64,000 nt of DNA from Marinomonas gallaica (lineage in GTDB: Bacteria > Pseudomonadota > Gammaproteobacteria > Pseudomonadales > Marinomonadaceae), in NCBI RefSeq assembly GCF_001639745.1, contig NZ_LTAX01000009.1, positions 62,001 to 126,000 on the forward strand, in the 5' to 3' direction. Numbering within the stretch: position 1 is the first letter of the stretch; every line of letters begins with the position of its first letter. A model generated the notes under the pieces. It was not told the DNA's origin. It saw only the letters and a list, made by a program, of their open reading frames with translations, and did no database searches. Both the position numbers and the translations under genes were made by a program. Positions 38,311 to 47,621 of the stretch are shown here, one piece after another.

Positions 38311-38483
38311 TTTCTGCTCCATAAGTGCGTGTTGGTTGTCATTGAATACGTATAGAAATGACAAATTGGATGTCAAGTGTACTCGATATCCTTGTTAGGC
38401 TAAATATTGCCTTTAAGTTGTGTTGTATAGGGGATACGTGAGCGGTAGACTATGCACGCTTAATTCAATGTGGAGATGTATGA

Positions 38484-39365
38484 ATGATTACTGGAAGCTT
38501 AGTTGCGCTTATCACACCAATGACACTGGATGGTAATATCGATAAGCAAAAGCTAGATGAGCTCGTAGAGTACCATATCGCCGCGGGTACACACGGCATT
38601 GTTGCGGTTGGTACAACCGGTGAATCTGCCACATTAACCTACGATGAACACGCTAATGTTATCCGCCAAGTGGTTGAAAAGGTTAACGGTCGTGTGCCTG
38701 TTATTGCTGGTACGGGGGCCAACTCAACTCATGAAGCGATTGATCTTACCCAACGAGCAAAAGAAGCGGGTGCTGATGCATGTTTGCTAGTTGTGCCTTA
38801 TTATAACCGACCAACGCAAGAAGGCATGTTCCAGCATTTTAAAGCCATTGCAGAAGCGGTTGATATTCCTCAGATTTTGTACAATGTGCCGGGCCGGACC
38901 GTTGCTGATATGTCCAATGAGACTGCTTTACGCCTTGCTAATATCTCGAATATTGTAGGCATAAAGGATGCAACAGGCGATCTAGAGCGTGGTAAGCAGT
39001 TAATTGAAAGTGCGCCAGAAGGCTTTGCTGTTTACTCTGGTGACGACCCAACCGCAGTTGGGTTAATGTTGTTAGGTGGTAAAGGTAATATTTCGGTCAC
39101 TGCAAACGTTGCGCCTACGCAAGTTGCTAAGGCCGCTGAACTGGCCATTGCCGGTGATGCTGAGCAGGCTCATAAAGTTGATAGTGGGATCAGTGCCTTG
39201 CACAGCGCTTTGTTTGTTGAACCTAACCCGATTCCGGTTAAATGGGCCGCAGCACAGCTTGGTTTCTGCGAGTTGAGTATTCGACTACCATTGACAGAGC
39301 TGTCTTCTCAATACCATGATGCTGTTAATGAAGCGCTTATCGCTTCGGGTATTAAGGATAATTAA
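38484..39365 (+). CDS. dapA: 4-Hydroxy-tetrahydrodipicolinate synthase
   Basis: First enzyme of the lysine/diaminopimelate branch, condensing pyruvate with aspartate semialdehyde through a Schiff base. 293 residues (E. coli 292). Key segments: GTTGESATLTYDEH with the active-site Thr pair, the catalytic Tyr in PYYNRPTQEGM, the Schiff-base Lys in GIKDATGD, and YSGDDPTAV. bamC follows after 2 bases, the same pairing as in E. coli and Pseudomonas. Confidence 0.97.
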   Translation: MITGSLVALITPMTLDGNIDKQKLDELVEYHIAAGTHGIVAVGTTGESATLTYDEHANVIRQVVEKVNGRVPVIAGTGANSTHEAIDLTQRAKEAGADACLLVVPYYNRPTQEGMFQHFKAIAEAVDIPQILYNVPGRTVADMSNETALRLANISNIVGIKDATGDLERGKQLIESAPEGFAVYSGDDPTAVGLMLLGGKGNISVTANVAPTQVAKAAELAIAGDAEQAHKVDSGISALHSALFVEPNPIPVKWAAAQLGFCELSIRLPLTELSSQYHDAVNEALIASGIKDN

Positions 39366-39367
39366 TA

Positions 39368-40459
39368 ATGAGCAAACAGATCAAAAAGCTGACAATGGCG
39401 GGAAGCTTAGCTTCCGTTGTGCTGTTGTCTGGTTGTTCTAGTATTGTTACTGATCACGGTTTGGATTACCAAGATGCGCGCAGCAGTGAGGTAGAGTTGC
39501 AATTACCTCCGGGTCGTCATGACGTGACTGATAAGCTGATTATTCCAAATGAAGATCGTATTGCAAATTTAGAAGCGACGGGTGAATTCGAAGCGCCAAG
39601 AGCACCTAAGCCCTATTTGCCAATGGCTTATGTGCCGATGGTCTTAGGTCAGTATGATGTTACGTTTGAAATCCCAACGAACCTTGCGCAATCTAAACAG
39701 TTACTCAGTAATTACTTCACCTCCTTTAGTGGCGAAGCCGTTGTGTTTGATCAAGTGAGTGATACTGAGTTAGTTAGTGCGCCTATTCAATTTAAACAGC
39801 CAGGTACCTGGGCCAAGTTGTGGAACAGTATTACGCGTCTTGAGCCTAATAAATATCGTTTAACGATTGATTTTGTACCAGGTCAAAATACAACTACGGC
39901 CAAAATTAGCTTGATTGAAATTTCCAATGAAGGTGAGTCCTTGGTGGATCTTACTTTAGATGAAGTTAGTGCAGGTCAAATGGTTGATGCTTGGTCGCAT
40001 ATCTCGAAAGACTTAACTAGAGAAACGGCATTACTATCTAAGCAAGGCCAAAAGCCTGTTCTGAAGTCGCGAATCTGGACGAATCAAGATGGTAAGTTGG
40101 CGCTTTATTTAGGTAAAGAAGCGGACTTAGCTTCCCTCAATAATTATATTCGCAACACATCAGGGGTTCACATTACTCGTGAAACACCGCCTGAATTATC
40201 GCTTGTTCCTCAAGATAAACTTGCGCAAGTAGGTGATATTGTAGATTTCAAGGTGCCACTAGGGCCAATTGCTAAGAGTGAAGAAGTCGTTCTATTTAAA
40301 GTGCGTCGCCGTAATTTGGATGATGTAAATTGGACTGAGCGAAGCTACCCTTACGATTTAAAGCGCCAACAGGAAGGCTACTTTTTAACGATAGATGCAG
40401 CGGCGACGGAAAACCCAACGCTAACGTCTTATCGAATCCTTTCGCTGTTAGCGAAGTAA
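39368..40459 (+). CDS. bamC: Outer membrane assembly lipoprotein BamC (NlpB)
   Basis: Lipoprotein subunit of the BAM complex that inserts beta-barrel proteins into the outer membrane. 363 residues (E. coli 344). The lipobox is LLSGC (Cys23). The unstructured N-terminal stretch LDYQDARSSEVELQLPPG corresponds to the conserved BamD-binding segment, and two helix-grip domains follow. The dapA-bamC-purC order supports the call, which sequence similarity alone would make less certain because BamC diverges quickly. Confidence 0.88.
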   Translation: MSKQIKKLTMAGSLASVVLLSGCSSIVTDHGLDYQDARSSEVELQLPPGRHDVTDKLIIPNEDRIANLEATGEFEAPRAPKPYLPMAYVPMVLGQYDVTFEIPTNLAQSKQLLSNYFTSFSGEAVVFDQVSDTELVSAPIQFKQPGTWAKLWNSITRLEPNKYRLTIDFVPGQNTTTAKISLIEISNEGESLVDLTLDEVSAGQMVDAWSHISKDLTRETALLSKQGQKPVLKSRIWTNQDGKLALYLGKEADLASLNNYIRNTSGVHITRETPPELSLVPQDKLAQVGDIVDFKVPLGPIAKSEEVVLFKVRRRNLDDVNWTERSYPYDLKRQQEGYFLTIDAAATENPTLTSYRILSLLAK

Positions 40460-40495
40460 CTAATCCCCTCACAGTATTTATTGGAGATTCTCCAC

Positions 40496-41212
40496 ATGGA
40501 AAAACGACAAGAGCTATATGCAGGTAAAGCAAAATCGGTATTTCGCACCGATGATCCTGATAAAATGGTTCTAGTATTCCGTAACGATACATCTGCGTTC
40601 GACGGTAAAAAAGTAGAGCAGCTTGATCGTAAAGGCATGGTAAATAATAAATTTAATGCCTTTATTATGAGTAAACTAGAAGAAGCGGGTATCCCAACGC
40701 ATTTTGAAGCGCTATTGAGCGACACAGAGTGCTTAGTGAAATGCCTAGATATGATGCCTATCGAGTGCGTTGTGCGAAATGTTGCCGCTGGCAGCTTGTG
40801 CCGACGTTTAGGTGTTGCAGAGGGACAAGAGCTAACGCCACCGACATTTGAATTGTTCTTAAAGAACGATGAGCTTGGTGACCCAATGATCAATGAATCT
40901 CATGTTGAATCGTTTGGTTGGGCGAAACCTGAACACCTAACAAAGGCAAAAGAGCTGACATACAAAGTAAATGACGTGCTTAAAGCACTTTTTGCTGAAG
41001 GCGGTATGATCCTAGTTGATTACAAGCTTGAGTTCGGTTTGTTTAACGGTGAAGTTGTGTTGGGTGATGAGTTCTCGCCAGACGGTTGTCGTTTGTGGGA
41101 TGCTGAAACGAAAGAAAAGCTAGACAAAGATCGCTTTCGTCAAGGTCTTGGCGGCGTGATTGAAGCCTATGAAGATGTTGGGCGTCGTATTGGCATCGAC
41201 TTTGATGCGTAA
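40496..41212 (+). CDS. purC: SAICAR synthase
   Basis: Phosphoribosylaminoimidazole-succinocarboxamide synthase, which joins aspartate to CAIR with ATP in purine synthesis. 238 residues (E. coli 237). The N-terminus [16 protein letters not shown] contains the ATP-binding Gly/Lys-rich segment. [27 protein letters not shown] and [23 protein letters not shown] are family blocks. I chose the ATG after TTGGAG; an upstream TTG would add five residues. No PurR-like operator was recognised in the short gap. Confidence 0.96.
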   Translation: MEKRQELYAGKAKSVFRTDDPDKMVLVFRNDTSAFDGKKVEQLDRKGMVNNKFNAFIMSKLEEAGIPTHFEALLSDTECLVKCLDMMPIECVVRNVAAGSLCRRLGVAEGQELTPPTFELFLKNDELGDPMINESHVESFGWAKPEHLTKAKELTYKVNDVLKALFAEGGMILVDYKLEFGLFNGEVVLGDEFSPDGCRLWDAETKEKLDKDRFRQGLGGVIEAYEDVGRRIGIDFDA

Positions 41213-41226
41213 TACTCGCTGATTAC

Positions 41227-41252
41227 AAGAAGGGGCTTTATGCCCCTTCTTT
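41227..41252 (+). terminator. Terminator after purC
   Basis: AAGAAGGGGC, loop TTTAT, GCCCCTTCTTTG. Confidence 0.8.
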
Positions 41253-41270
41253 GTTATGGACTATCATTAA

Positions 41271-42512
41271 ATGAATTTATTGCCTATCAAAATTGGTTTG
41301 CGCTATGCGCGAGCAAAGCGTGCCAATCATTTTATCTCTTTTATCAGTTTTTCTTCCATTGCTGGAATTGCCTTGGGTGTTGCCGTGTTGATAACGGTAC
41401 TGTCGGTCATGAATGGTTTTGATCGAGAGTTAAGGCAAAGAATTCTAGGGATGGTGCCTCATGCTACGGTGTGGGGAAATCCTACCTTAGTTGATTGGCA
41501 AACAATGGCAGATGAAGTCTCAATGATGCCAGGTGTTAAAGCGGTCGCGCCGCACATTCAAGCTCAAGTGATGTTTCAGTCTAATCGTGGTGTACACGGT
41601 GCTTTGTTGAATGGCATTGATCCTGCACAAGAGGCGAATGTTTCCATATTGCCTAATCATATGACGGCAGGCAACTTAAGCGACCTTAAGTCAGGTGAAT
41701 TCGGTATTGTGCTTGGCGAGCAGCTTGCACGTATATTGGGTGTTCGTCTAGGTGACAAAGTGACCGCTTTAATGCCAAAGGCTAATGTATCGATTGCGGG
41801 TATTACGCCTACGTTGAAACGCTTTACGTTAGTTGGCACATTTAAAGTAGGCGCTGAACTTGATTCAAGTTTGGCCTATATTAATATCCAAGATGCAGCG
41901 CGTTTAAAGCGCTACGACTCTGAAGCTGTTGAAGCTTTGCGTATTTCATTTGACGATTTATTCGAGGCCCCTAGTAAAATTTGGGACATCGCTGCATTGA
42001 TTCCAGGGCAGAACAAAGTTAGTGACTGGACTCGTACGCATGGTAATTTGTTTCAAGCGATTAAAATGGAAAAGACTATGATCGGCTTGTTGCTTCTTCT
42101 CATCGTAGCGGTCGCCGCTTTCAATATTGTTTCTACTTTGGTAATGGTGGTGACAGATAAACGTACAGATATTGCCATTCTTAGAACCATGGGGTTGACC
42201 TCAGGTCAGGTTATGTGGGTATTTGTGGTTCAGGGTATATTTATTGGCTTTTTGGGCACCTTAATCGGATTGGCATTAGGTGTCACAGCCGCTTTGAATG
42301 TTAGTGATGTCATTGCATGGTTAGAAAGGGCTTTGGGTACACAGTTCTTAAGTGGCGATGTGTATTTTATTAATTATTTGCCTTCGCAGCTTGAGTGGAC
42401 GGATGTTCAGTACATCGTCACCTCGGCCTTTAGTATGACAGTTCTAGCGACGCTTTACCCAGCATGGCGAGCATCAAAAGTGGATCCTGCGGAGGCGTTG
42501 CGTTATGAGTAA
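41271..42512 (+). CDS. Lipoprotein-releasing ABC transporter permease (LolC/E-type, probably LolF)
   Basis: Inner-membrane permease of the Lol system that extracts outer-membrane-bound lipoproteins and passes them to LolA. 413 residues with four membrane helices: one near 25-50 (GIALGVAVLITVLSVMNGF), then a large periplasmic domain, and three at the C-terminus (LLLLLIVAVAAFNIVSTLVM onward) ending in AWRASKVDPAEALRYE, the usual FtsX-family terminus. E. coli has two permeases flanking lolD (lolC-lolD-lolE). Here lolD is followed by an unrelated gene, so this is probably the single LolF form that works as a homodimer. It overlaps lolD by 8 bases. Confidence 0.88.
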   Translation: MNLLPIKIGLRYARAKRANHFISFISFSSIAGIALGVAVLITVLSVMNGFDRELRQRILGMVPHATVWGNPTLVDWQTMADEVSMMPGVKAVAPHIQAQVMFQSNRGVHGALLNGIDPAQEANVSILPNHMTAGNLSDLKSGEFGIVLGEQLARILGVRLGDKVTALMPKANVSIAGITPTLKRFTLVGTFKVGAELDSSLAYINIQDAARLKRYDSEAVEALRISFDDLFEAPSKIWDIAALIPGQNKVSDWTRTHGNLFQAIKMEKTMIGLLLLLIVAVAAFNIVSTLVMVVTDKRTDIAILRTMGLTSGQVMWVFVVQGIFIGFLGTLIGLALGVTAALNVSDVIAWLERALGTQFLSGDVYFINYLPSQLEWTDVQYIVTSAFSMTVLATLYPAWRASKVDPAEALRYE

Positions 42513-43185
42513 TGTAGTATTAAGTAGTCAGTCTTTAGGTAAGCAGTACCGTGATGGGAAGCGTGATGTCCAAGTGTTCGAAGACATTAACTTTGAGCTT
42601 AAAAAAGGTGAAGCGGTTGCTATTGTTGGCAGTTCAGGTTCTGGTAAAACGACATTGTTGAACCTTTTAGCTGGGTTAGACAAGGCCACAACTGGTGCTG
42701 TGGAAATTGAAGGGCAGGCGTGGGATGCGCTAAAGGATGCAAAACGTTCAAAGCTTAGAAATGAAAAACTGGGATTTGTCTATCAGTTTCATCACCTGTT
42801 ACCTGAGTTTAGTGCGGTTGAAAACGTTATGATGCCGTTGCTGATCGCTGGGGAGAAGAGTGCAAAGGCGAAATCTATTGCCGCCCAGCTATTGTCCGAT
42901 GTTGGTTTGTCTGAGCGTCTTGATCATCGACCGGCCCAGCTCTCTGGTGGTGAACGTCAGCGTGTGGCCATCGCTCGTGCGCTTGCTCATGATCCTACCT
43001 GTGTGCTGATGGATGAGCCGACAGGTAACTTAGATGAAACAACCTCTAAAGAAATTCAGGAGTTGATTGTTCGCTTGAAGCAAGAGAAGAACATGGCTTT
43101 TTTGATCGTTACTCATGATGAGAAAATGCTTTCTTGGATGGATCGTGCCTATCGGTTGAGTAGTAAAACGCTACAATTGATTTGA
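42505..43185 (+). CDS. lolD: Lipoprotein-releasing ABC transporter ATPase LolD
   Basis: ATP-hydrolysing subunit of the Lol exporter. 226 residues (E. coli 233). Walker A GSSGSGKTTLLNLLAGLD, Q-loop VYQFHHLLPEFSA (a LolD hallmark), signature LSGGERQRVAIARAL, Walker B VLMDEPTGNLD and switch His in IVTHDE are all present. The start overlaps the permease gene, consistent with a two-gene operon. Confidence 0.95.
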   Translation: MSNVVLSSQSLGKQYRDGKRDVQVFEDINFELKKGEAVAIVGSSGSGKTTLLNLLAGLDKATTGAVEIEGQAWDALKDAKRSKLRNEKLGFVYQFHHLLPEFSAVENVMMPLLIAGEKSAKAKSIAAQLLSDVGLSERLDHRPAQLSGGERQRVAIARALAHDPTCVLMDEPTGNLDETTSKEIQELIVRLKQEKNMAFLIVTHDEKMLSWMDRAYRLSSKTLQLI

Positions 43186-43195
43186 TGGCTTAGTT

Positions 43196-43231
43196 AGAAG
43201 AAAGGCATTGAGAGATCAATGCCTTTCTTCT
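43196..43231. terminator. 15-bp hairpin terminator after lolD, overlapping the end of the convergent gene
   Basis: AGAAGAAAGGCATTG and its exact complement flank the loop AGAGAT. The stop codon of the opposite gene falls at the loop/right-arm junction, so the last five codons of that gene are part of the stem. A short T-run follows. Confidence 0.7.
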
Positions 43232-43740
43232 TTGGGTTTACGGCGTCGATTTTTCCAGCGTTTAATAACATGTAGGCGCCATAGTAGTAAGATTGAGACA
43301 TAGGCAACGCCACCTGCAACAAACCCCGCCACAGCAGACCCTACATATAAGGGTATCCAAATGTGCTCAATTTGGCTCCATATCCACTCGACTGACATTT
43401 GAAATTCAGAGTCGATGCCATTACCAACTATCCATGTACCAATTAAATAGTTCACATAGAATACAACAGGCATTGTGATAGGGTTTGTAACCCAAACCAA
43501 GGCTATCGATAGTGGGATGTTGGCACGCAATGGGATGGCAAATAGCGCCGATACAACCATTTGAAATGGCATAGGGATAGCAGCCCAAAATATTCCATTC
43601 CAGAATGCTTTGGCGACAGAGCGGCGTGATAGATGCCAAAGATCGGCTTCATAAATTTGTGCCCCTAAAATCCCTAATGCTTTACTTTGTTTTAGCTTTT
43701 CAGGATGCGGGACAAGTTTCTTAAGGTAACGCTTTGGCAT
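43216..43740 (-). CDS. DUF2062 membrane protein
   Basis: Small inner-membrane protein of unknown function in the DUF2062 family. 174 residues with a basic N-terminus (MPKRYLKKLVPHPEKL) and three likely membrane helices: about 46-75 (WNGIFWAAIPMPFQMVVSALFA), 78-105 with the family phrase WVTNPITMPVVFYVNYLIG, and 130-155. It ends in a strongly basic tail. The gene is between the Lol and comEC genes, as in Pseudomonas. No function is assigned. Confidence 0.8.
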   Translation of the reverse strand: MPKRYLKKLVPHPEKLKQSKALGILGAQIYEADLWHLSRRSVAKAFWNGIFWAAIPMPFQMVVSALFAIPLRANIPLSIALVWVTNPITMPVVFYVNYLIGTWIVGNGIDSEFQMSVEWIWSQIEHIWIPLYVGSAVAGFVAGGVAYVSILLLWRLHVIKRWKNRRRKPKEERH

Positions 43741-43777
43741 AATGACTACTTAGGCTAGACATGGACAAGGAGGTCCT

Positions 43778-45571
43778 ATGCTGCTTTTAAATATTTGCGT
43801 GCTGGTGGGCGCAGTGCTCACGCCTCCATCGCTCCGGTGGATGTATTCTACTCATATCGTCATCTTATGTCTCTATCAAATCCATCGTAAAGACTGGTGG
43901 GGGTTGATATTTGTCTCTATTTCCATAGTTTGCCTGATTAGCAGTAATCCATGGAAAGATTGGGGAGTTCCGGAAAAAGCGGATCAATATTATTGGGATG
44001 TCACGAAACAGTGTTTATCAGCACCTTCATCTTCTACAAAATATTGGGTATACGTCAAATCTAAGTCGGGCGCGTACATGTCTCGCAGCTGCGAGGTGAG
44101 TGATGCTGCCCAAGTATTGCTCCCTGTAAAGCCTTACTTTGCCGAATTATTTGGAAGTTACCCTGCACATAGAGCGTTCATAAAGGGTGCCGATCTGATG
44201 ATTTACCTCGATCACGATATAAATCAGCCGGATGCATCAAGTGCGCTGGATCAATATCCGAGTTGGCGTTTTGCCTACTCGATTATCCGAGGCGACAGAA
44301 GTACATGGGATGAGCGGGACCGCTGGCTGATCAACTATCTCGGTTTAACGCACCTTTTTGTCGTGTCTGGTTTACACATAGGTTTCGTGTGTATGTTGGT
44401 GGTATGGGGATGCCGAGTTATTTGGTGTCGTCTTAGCGCTGCTCGAATAATGTTTTATCAACGGGCTCGTTTAGAGTTTGTGGCGGTTGTCCCTTTGTGT
44501 GTATGTTACGCATTGTGGAGTGGTGCTGGAGAGCCAGCTATTCGCGCTTGTTTAATGGCGGTAATATTTTTTGCATTACGAGCAAAGGCACAACACGTTT
44601 CTTTATTTCCAGTGCTGCTGTTTAGTGCTTGGCTAATGCTATTGTTTTGGCCTGGGCGCGCTTTGGACCCTTCATTTTGGCTTTCTTTCTCTTTTGTGGC
44701 GCTTATCTCTCTTTTGATAAAGCGCTTAGAGCGATGCGGCCGATTATTATTAATGCAGTGTTTTCTATCCCTCTTTGCTCTGCTGTTGACATTGGGTTGG
44801 CAGCAAAGTCTGAGTGGACTAACGGTTTTAGCGAACATTGTTATGGTGCCGTTTGTCGCTGTGATTTGGTTTCCTGTCTCGTTGTTATCTTATGCTTTGA
44901 ATGAATGGCTATCATGGACGTGGTTATATGGGGCGTTAGATAGTGGTCTAGTTTGGTTTTTTGACGCGACGGAGCCCTATCTTTATGGCGATATATTTGT
45001 ATTACCAAGAGACGATACTTCAACTTGGGTAAAGTTAAGTCTCCTTACTGTCGCCGCTTTCGCCGTATACTGGTTCCCACTGCGGCGGGGTATTCTTGTG
45101 CTCGGTTTATTAAGTATTACAGCTATATCAATCCCGCAGAAAGTCCAGTGGCGTTATTTATGGCAAAAGGATCACTATGGTGTCAGTCAGTATCGTAATC
45201 AGGGTCATGGCGTGGTGTCATATGATAGTCAAGTTTTGGTTAGATTAGGTGGGGTTGGCATGGCGATTAATTTACCAAAAGCTCATATCGCGCATCAGGC
45301 GCTTAAAGAAAATTGGCAGTTAGCGATTACCAATAAAGGATCGGTTGTGTCGGATGTGCTGCATAAAATGAACGTTTCAACCATTGATATGAAAGAAGAC
45401 GAGACATTACGTTTCTATTTAGATCATGGTGCATGGAGAGTAGAATCCTCTACTTGCTATCATTTATTAAATGTTGTGAAAACAGTTGCTTGCGAGCATG
45501 CAGAATTGCTAGAGAGTGTGTTAAATTATTCGCAAATTGATACAGGAGGTCTCGGTGTTAGAGCTTTTTAA
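43778..45571 (+). CDS. ComEC/Rec2-family protein lacking a recognisable nuclease site
   Basis: Membrane protein related to the DNA-uptake channel ComEC. It has an N-terminal hydrophobic segment, a soluble OB-like part (about 60-140), and the Competence domain with the hallmark LTHLFVVSGLHIGFVCML and GAGEPAIRACLMAVIFF, plus about eight helices. At 597 residues it is shorter than typical full-length ComEC (about 750). The C-terminal ~150 residues occupy the place of the metallo-beta-lactamase-like domain, but I find no HxHxDH motif or conserved Asp/His set. DNA degradation by this domain is therefore unlikely; a role in DNA import is uncertain. AAGGAGG precedes the ATG, and the end overlaps the next start by 17 bases. 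Confidence 0.78.
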   Translation: MLLLNICVLVGAVLTPPSLRWMYSTHIVILCLYQIHRKDWWGLIFVSISIVCLISSNPWKDWGVPEKADQYYWDVTKQCLSAPSSSTKYWVYVKSKSGAYMSRSCEVSDAAQVLLPVKPYFAELFGSYPAHRAFIKGADLMIYLDHDINQPDASSALDQYPSWRFAYSIIRGDRSTWDERDRWLINYLGLTHLFVVSGLHIGFVCMLVVWGCRVIWCRLSAARIMFYQRARLEFVAVVPLCVCYALWSGAGEPAIRACLMAVIFFALRAKAQHVSLFPVLLFSAWLMLLFWPGRALDPSFWLSFSFVALISLLIKRLERCGRLLLMQCFLSLFALLLTLGWQQSLSGLTVLANIVMVPFVAVIWFPVSLLSYALNEWLSWTWLYGALDSGLVWFFDATEPYLYGDIFVLPRDDTSTWVKLSLLTVAAFAVYWFPLRRGILVLGLLSITAISIPQKVQWRYLWQKDHYGVSQYRNQGHGVVSYDSQVLVRLGGVGMAINLPKAHIAHQALKENWQLAITNKGSVVSDVLHKMNVSTIDMKEDETLRFYLDHGAWRVESSTCYHLLNVVKTVACEHAELLESVLNYSQIDTGGLGVRAF

Positions 45572-46166
45572 ATCCGGCGGCGCATTTATGTGGCCGTTAT
45601 TGTTATGTTCTATTCTTACGCTTGCCATTGTTCTAGAGCGATTTTGGACGCTGCGTAATAACCGAGTTGCCCCACGCTCGCTATTATCGGATGTTTTAGC
45701 TCGCTTACGTGAAGATCGAATGACGCTAGACTACATTCGCTCTATGCAGGCTAAATCTGGCTTAAGCTTTATTTTTGCTTCTGGATTGCTTAACTCGAAG
45801 CATGGTCGTCGAGCTATGAAAGAGAGCATTCAGGAAGCGGCTAATCATGTAATTCATGAACTTGAGCGCTTTATGAGTACATTAGGCACGATCGCGGTGA
45901 TTTCTCCCCTGATTGGCTTATTGGGTACCGTAGTAGGTATGATCAAAGTCTTTAATGTATTAATGGAGCAGGGTGCAGGTAATACTCAGCTTTTGGCTGG
46001 TGGAATTTCCGAGGCGCTTTTAACTACCGCGGCGGGTTTGGCGGTCGCGATACCTGCATTGGTCTTCCATCGCTACTTTGCACGTCGCATCGATGAATTG
46101 GTTGTCAACATGGAGCAGCAGTCGACTAAGCTTATTGATGTTCTTAACGCTGATGGCAAAGAGTAG
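45555..46166 (+). CDS. exbB: MotA/TolQ/ExbB-family proton channel protein
   Basis: Inner-membrane proton channel subunit, 203 residues, with a first helix at about 12-30 (FMWPLLLCSILTLAIVLERF) and two more in the ExbB domain (LGTIAVISPLIGLLGTVVGMI and ALLTTAAGLAVAIPALVFHRYF). It pairs with the exbD-like gene downstream. The pair lies before lpxK, as in Pseudomonas, and there is no tonB here, so its energised partner is unknown. I chose GTG because AGGAGG lies six bases upstream; a TTG further up has no such site. It is distinct from the tolQ in this window. Confidence 0.85.
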   Translation: MLELFKSGGAFMWPLLLCSILTLAIVLERFWTLRNNRVAPRSLLSDVLARLREDRMTLDYIRSMQAKSGLSFIFASGLLNSKHGRRAMKESIQEAANHVIHELERFMSTLGTIAVISPLIGLLGTVVGMIKVFNVLMEQGAGNTQLLAGGISEALLTTAAGLAVAIPALVFHRYFARRIDELVVNMEQQSTKLIDVLNADGKE

Positions 46167-46178
46167 CAGGGGAACACT

Positions 46179-46601
46179 TTGAAATTTCGCCGACAAAAGA
46201 TTGAAGATGTCCACATCAATTTAACGCCTCTAATTGACGTTGTATTTCTGTTACTTATCTTTTTTATGGTCAGTACGACCTTTAAACAAACGACTGATTT
46301 AACCATTGATTTACCAACCGCGTCGAATGGCGCACCTTCTGTTATTTCACAAAATCCAGTAGAAGTTACCATTACGCGAGATGGTCAATTTGTCATCAAT
46401 GGCCAGACGTTGATTAATGAGCGAACGGATACCTTAGTGCAAGGGTTGAAAGAGTCGTTCCAAGATAATTTTGAGCGTCCTTTGATTATTACCGCAGATG
46501 CCAATGCTTCTTATGAGATGGTCATGCGAGTGTATGATGCCGCGGCTCAGCTTGGCATTACAAAGCTTGCTCATACTGCGCAAAAAGAGACGGGGTTGTG
46601 A
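46179..46601 (+). CDS. exbD: ExbD/TolR-family protein
   Basis: Partner of the upstream ExbB-like protein. 140 residues with one membrane helix carrying the proton-relay Asp (LTPLIDVVFLLLIFFMVSTT) and a periplasmic domain ending in VYDAAAQLGITKLAHTAQKE. The start is TTG (MKFRRQKIEDVHINL), preceded by CAGGGGAA. The stop overlaps the GTG of lpxK, suggesting coupling between this energy module and the lipid A gene. Confidence 0.87.
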   Translation: MKFRRQKIEDVHINLTPLIDVVFLLLIFFMVSTTFKQTTDLTIDLPTASNGAPSVISQNPVEVTITRDGQFVINGQTLINERTDTLVQGLKESFQDNFERPLIITADANASYEMVMRVYDAAAQLGITKLAHTAQKETGL

Positions 46602-47617
46602 GTCTAGAGCAGTCCCTATCGCGCTCTTGGTATGGTTCATATGGCTGGACATGGGCGTTAGCGCCTTTGCTGTTGCTGACGGTGCCCGTGGTTAAGTGCA
46701 AGCGTCAAAATTATCTTTCTCATCGATTATCAAGCAGTTACCAGTCCGCTTTGCCTGTTATTATTGTCGGCAATATTACGGTCGGGGGAACGGGGAAGTC
46801 GCCTATGGTGATTGCCTTGGCTGACTGGCTCAAGCGACAAGGATACTCACCAGGTATCGTAACGCGAGGGCATAAACGATCGTCAGATGAGGTAATGCTT
46901 GTCAGTCACTCTTCAAGAGCTGCAGACGTTGGTGATGAACCGCTAATGTTGTTTCGTCGAGCGGGTTGCCCTGTGGCGGTTTCTGCTAAGCGAGTTCAAG
47001 CCATTCAAGCGTTAGAGCAGCTTGAGTATGTGGATGTTATCATCAGTGATGATGGCTTACAGCATTATGCTATGGATCGAGATATCGAAATAGTGATGGT
47101 GGATGCCAAAAGAGGGTTGGGTAATAATATGTTACTTCCCGTTGGTCCCCTAAGAGAGCCGGCCTCTCGTTTGAATCACGCCGATTATATTTTTACGATT
47201 GGCGATCAACCAAAGCTGGATATTCTGCCGCACTATTATTATGGCAAACTGGCTTTAAATAGACTCGTACATGTCAAAGATAAAGATCGCACAAGAGCCT
47301 TGACTGACTTAGAAAGTCGCTCTTGGACGGTTGTTGCAGGGATTGGTAACCCCGCACGTTTTTTGGATAGCTTAGTGAGTTACGGCTTACCACATAATTC
47401 GCCAAGTCACTTTTTTTCAGATCATCATCATTTTCTCCATAGCGATTTGGCGGCTTTTAAAACTATCATCATGACTGAGAAAGATGCGGTAAAAGTTGAA
47501 GGCTTTGCCAGCTCAGAGGATGATTGGTGGTATGTCGCTGCAGAGCTTGAATTACCGCTCGAATTGACGCGTCAATTAGATGAGCAAATCAAACAAGTCA
47601 TTAAACAGAAGAAATAG
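46598..47617 (+). CDS. lpxK: Tetraacyldisaccharide 4'-kinase
   Basis: Inner-membrane-associated P-loop kinase that phosphorylates the 4' position of the lipid A precursor. 339 residues (E. coli 328). A membrane-binding N-terminal helix ([17 protein letters not shown]) is followed by Walker [13 protein letters not shown] (58-69), RGHKR, and the conserved [15 protein letters not shown] with catalytic Asp residues. Start GTG overlaps exbD. A Trm112-like gene follows after 4 bases. LpxK presence shows an LPS-bearing cell; kdsB, often next in line, is absent here. Confidence 0.95.
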   Translation: MSLEQSLSRSWYGSYGWTWALAPLLLLTVPVVKCKRQNYLSHRLSSSYQSALPVIIVGNITVGGTGKSPMVIALADWLKRQGYSPGIVTRGHKRSSDEVMLVSHSSRAADVGDEPLMLFRRAGCPVAVSAKRVQAIQALEQLEYVDVIISDDGLQHYAMDRDIEIVMVDAKRGLGNNMLLPVGPLREPASRLNHADYIFTIGDQPKLDILPHYYYGKLALNRLVHVKDKDRTRALTDLESRSWTVVAGIGNPARFLDSLVSYGLPHNSPSHFFSDHHHFLHSDLAAFKTIIMTEKDAVKVEGFASSEDDWWYVAAELELPLELTRQLDEQIKQVIKQKK

Positions 47618-47621
47618 CATT

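Noticed and set aside
40429..40893. A 154-codon minus-strand open frame over purC
   Set aside because: Antisense to purC with no support from motifs, ribosome site or neighbours.
45555..46601. The exbBD-like pair considered as a TonB iron-uptake system
   Set aside because: No tonB, receptor or Fur-type site is adjacent, and the pair sits before lpxK as in Pseudomonas, so an iron role is not supported.
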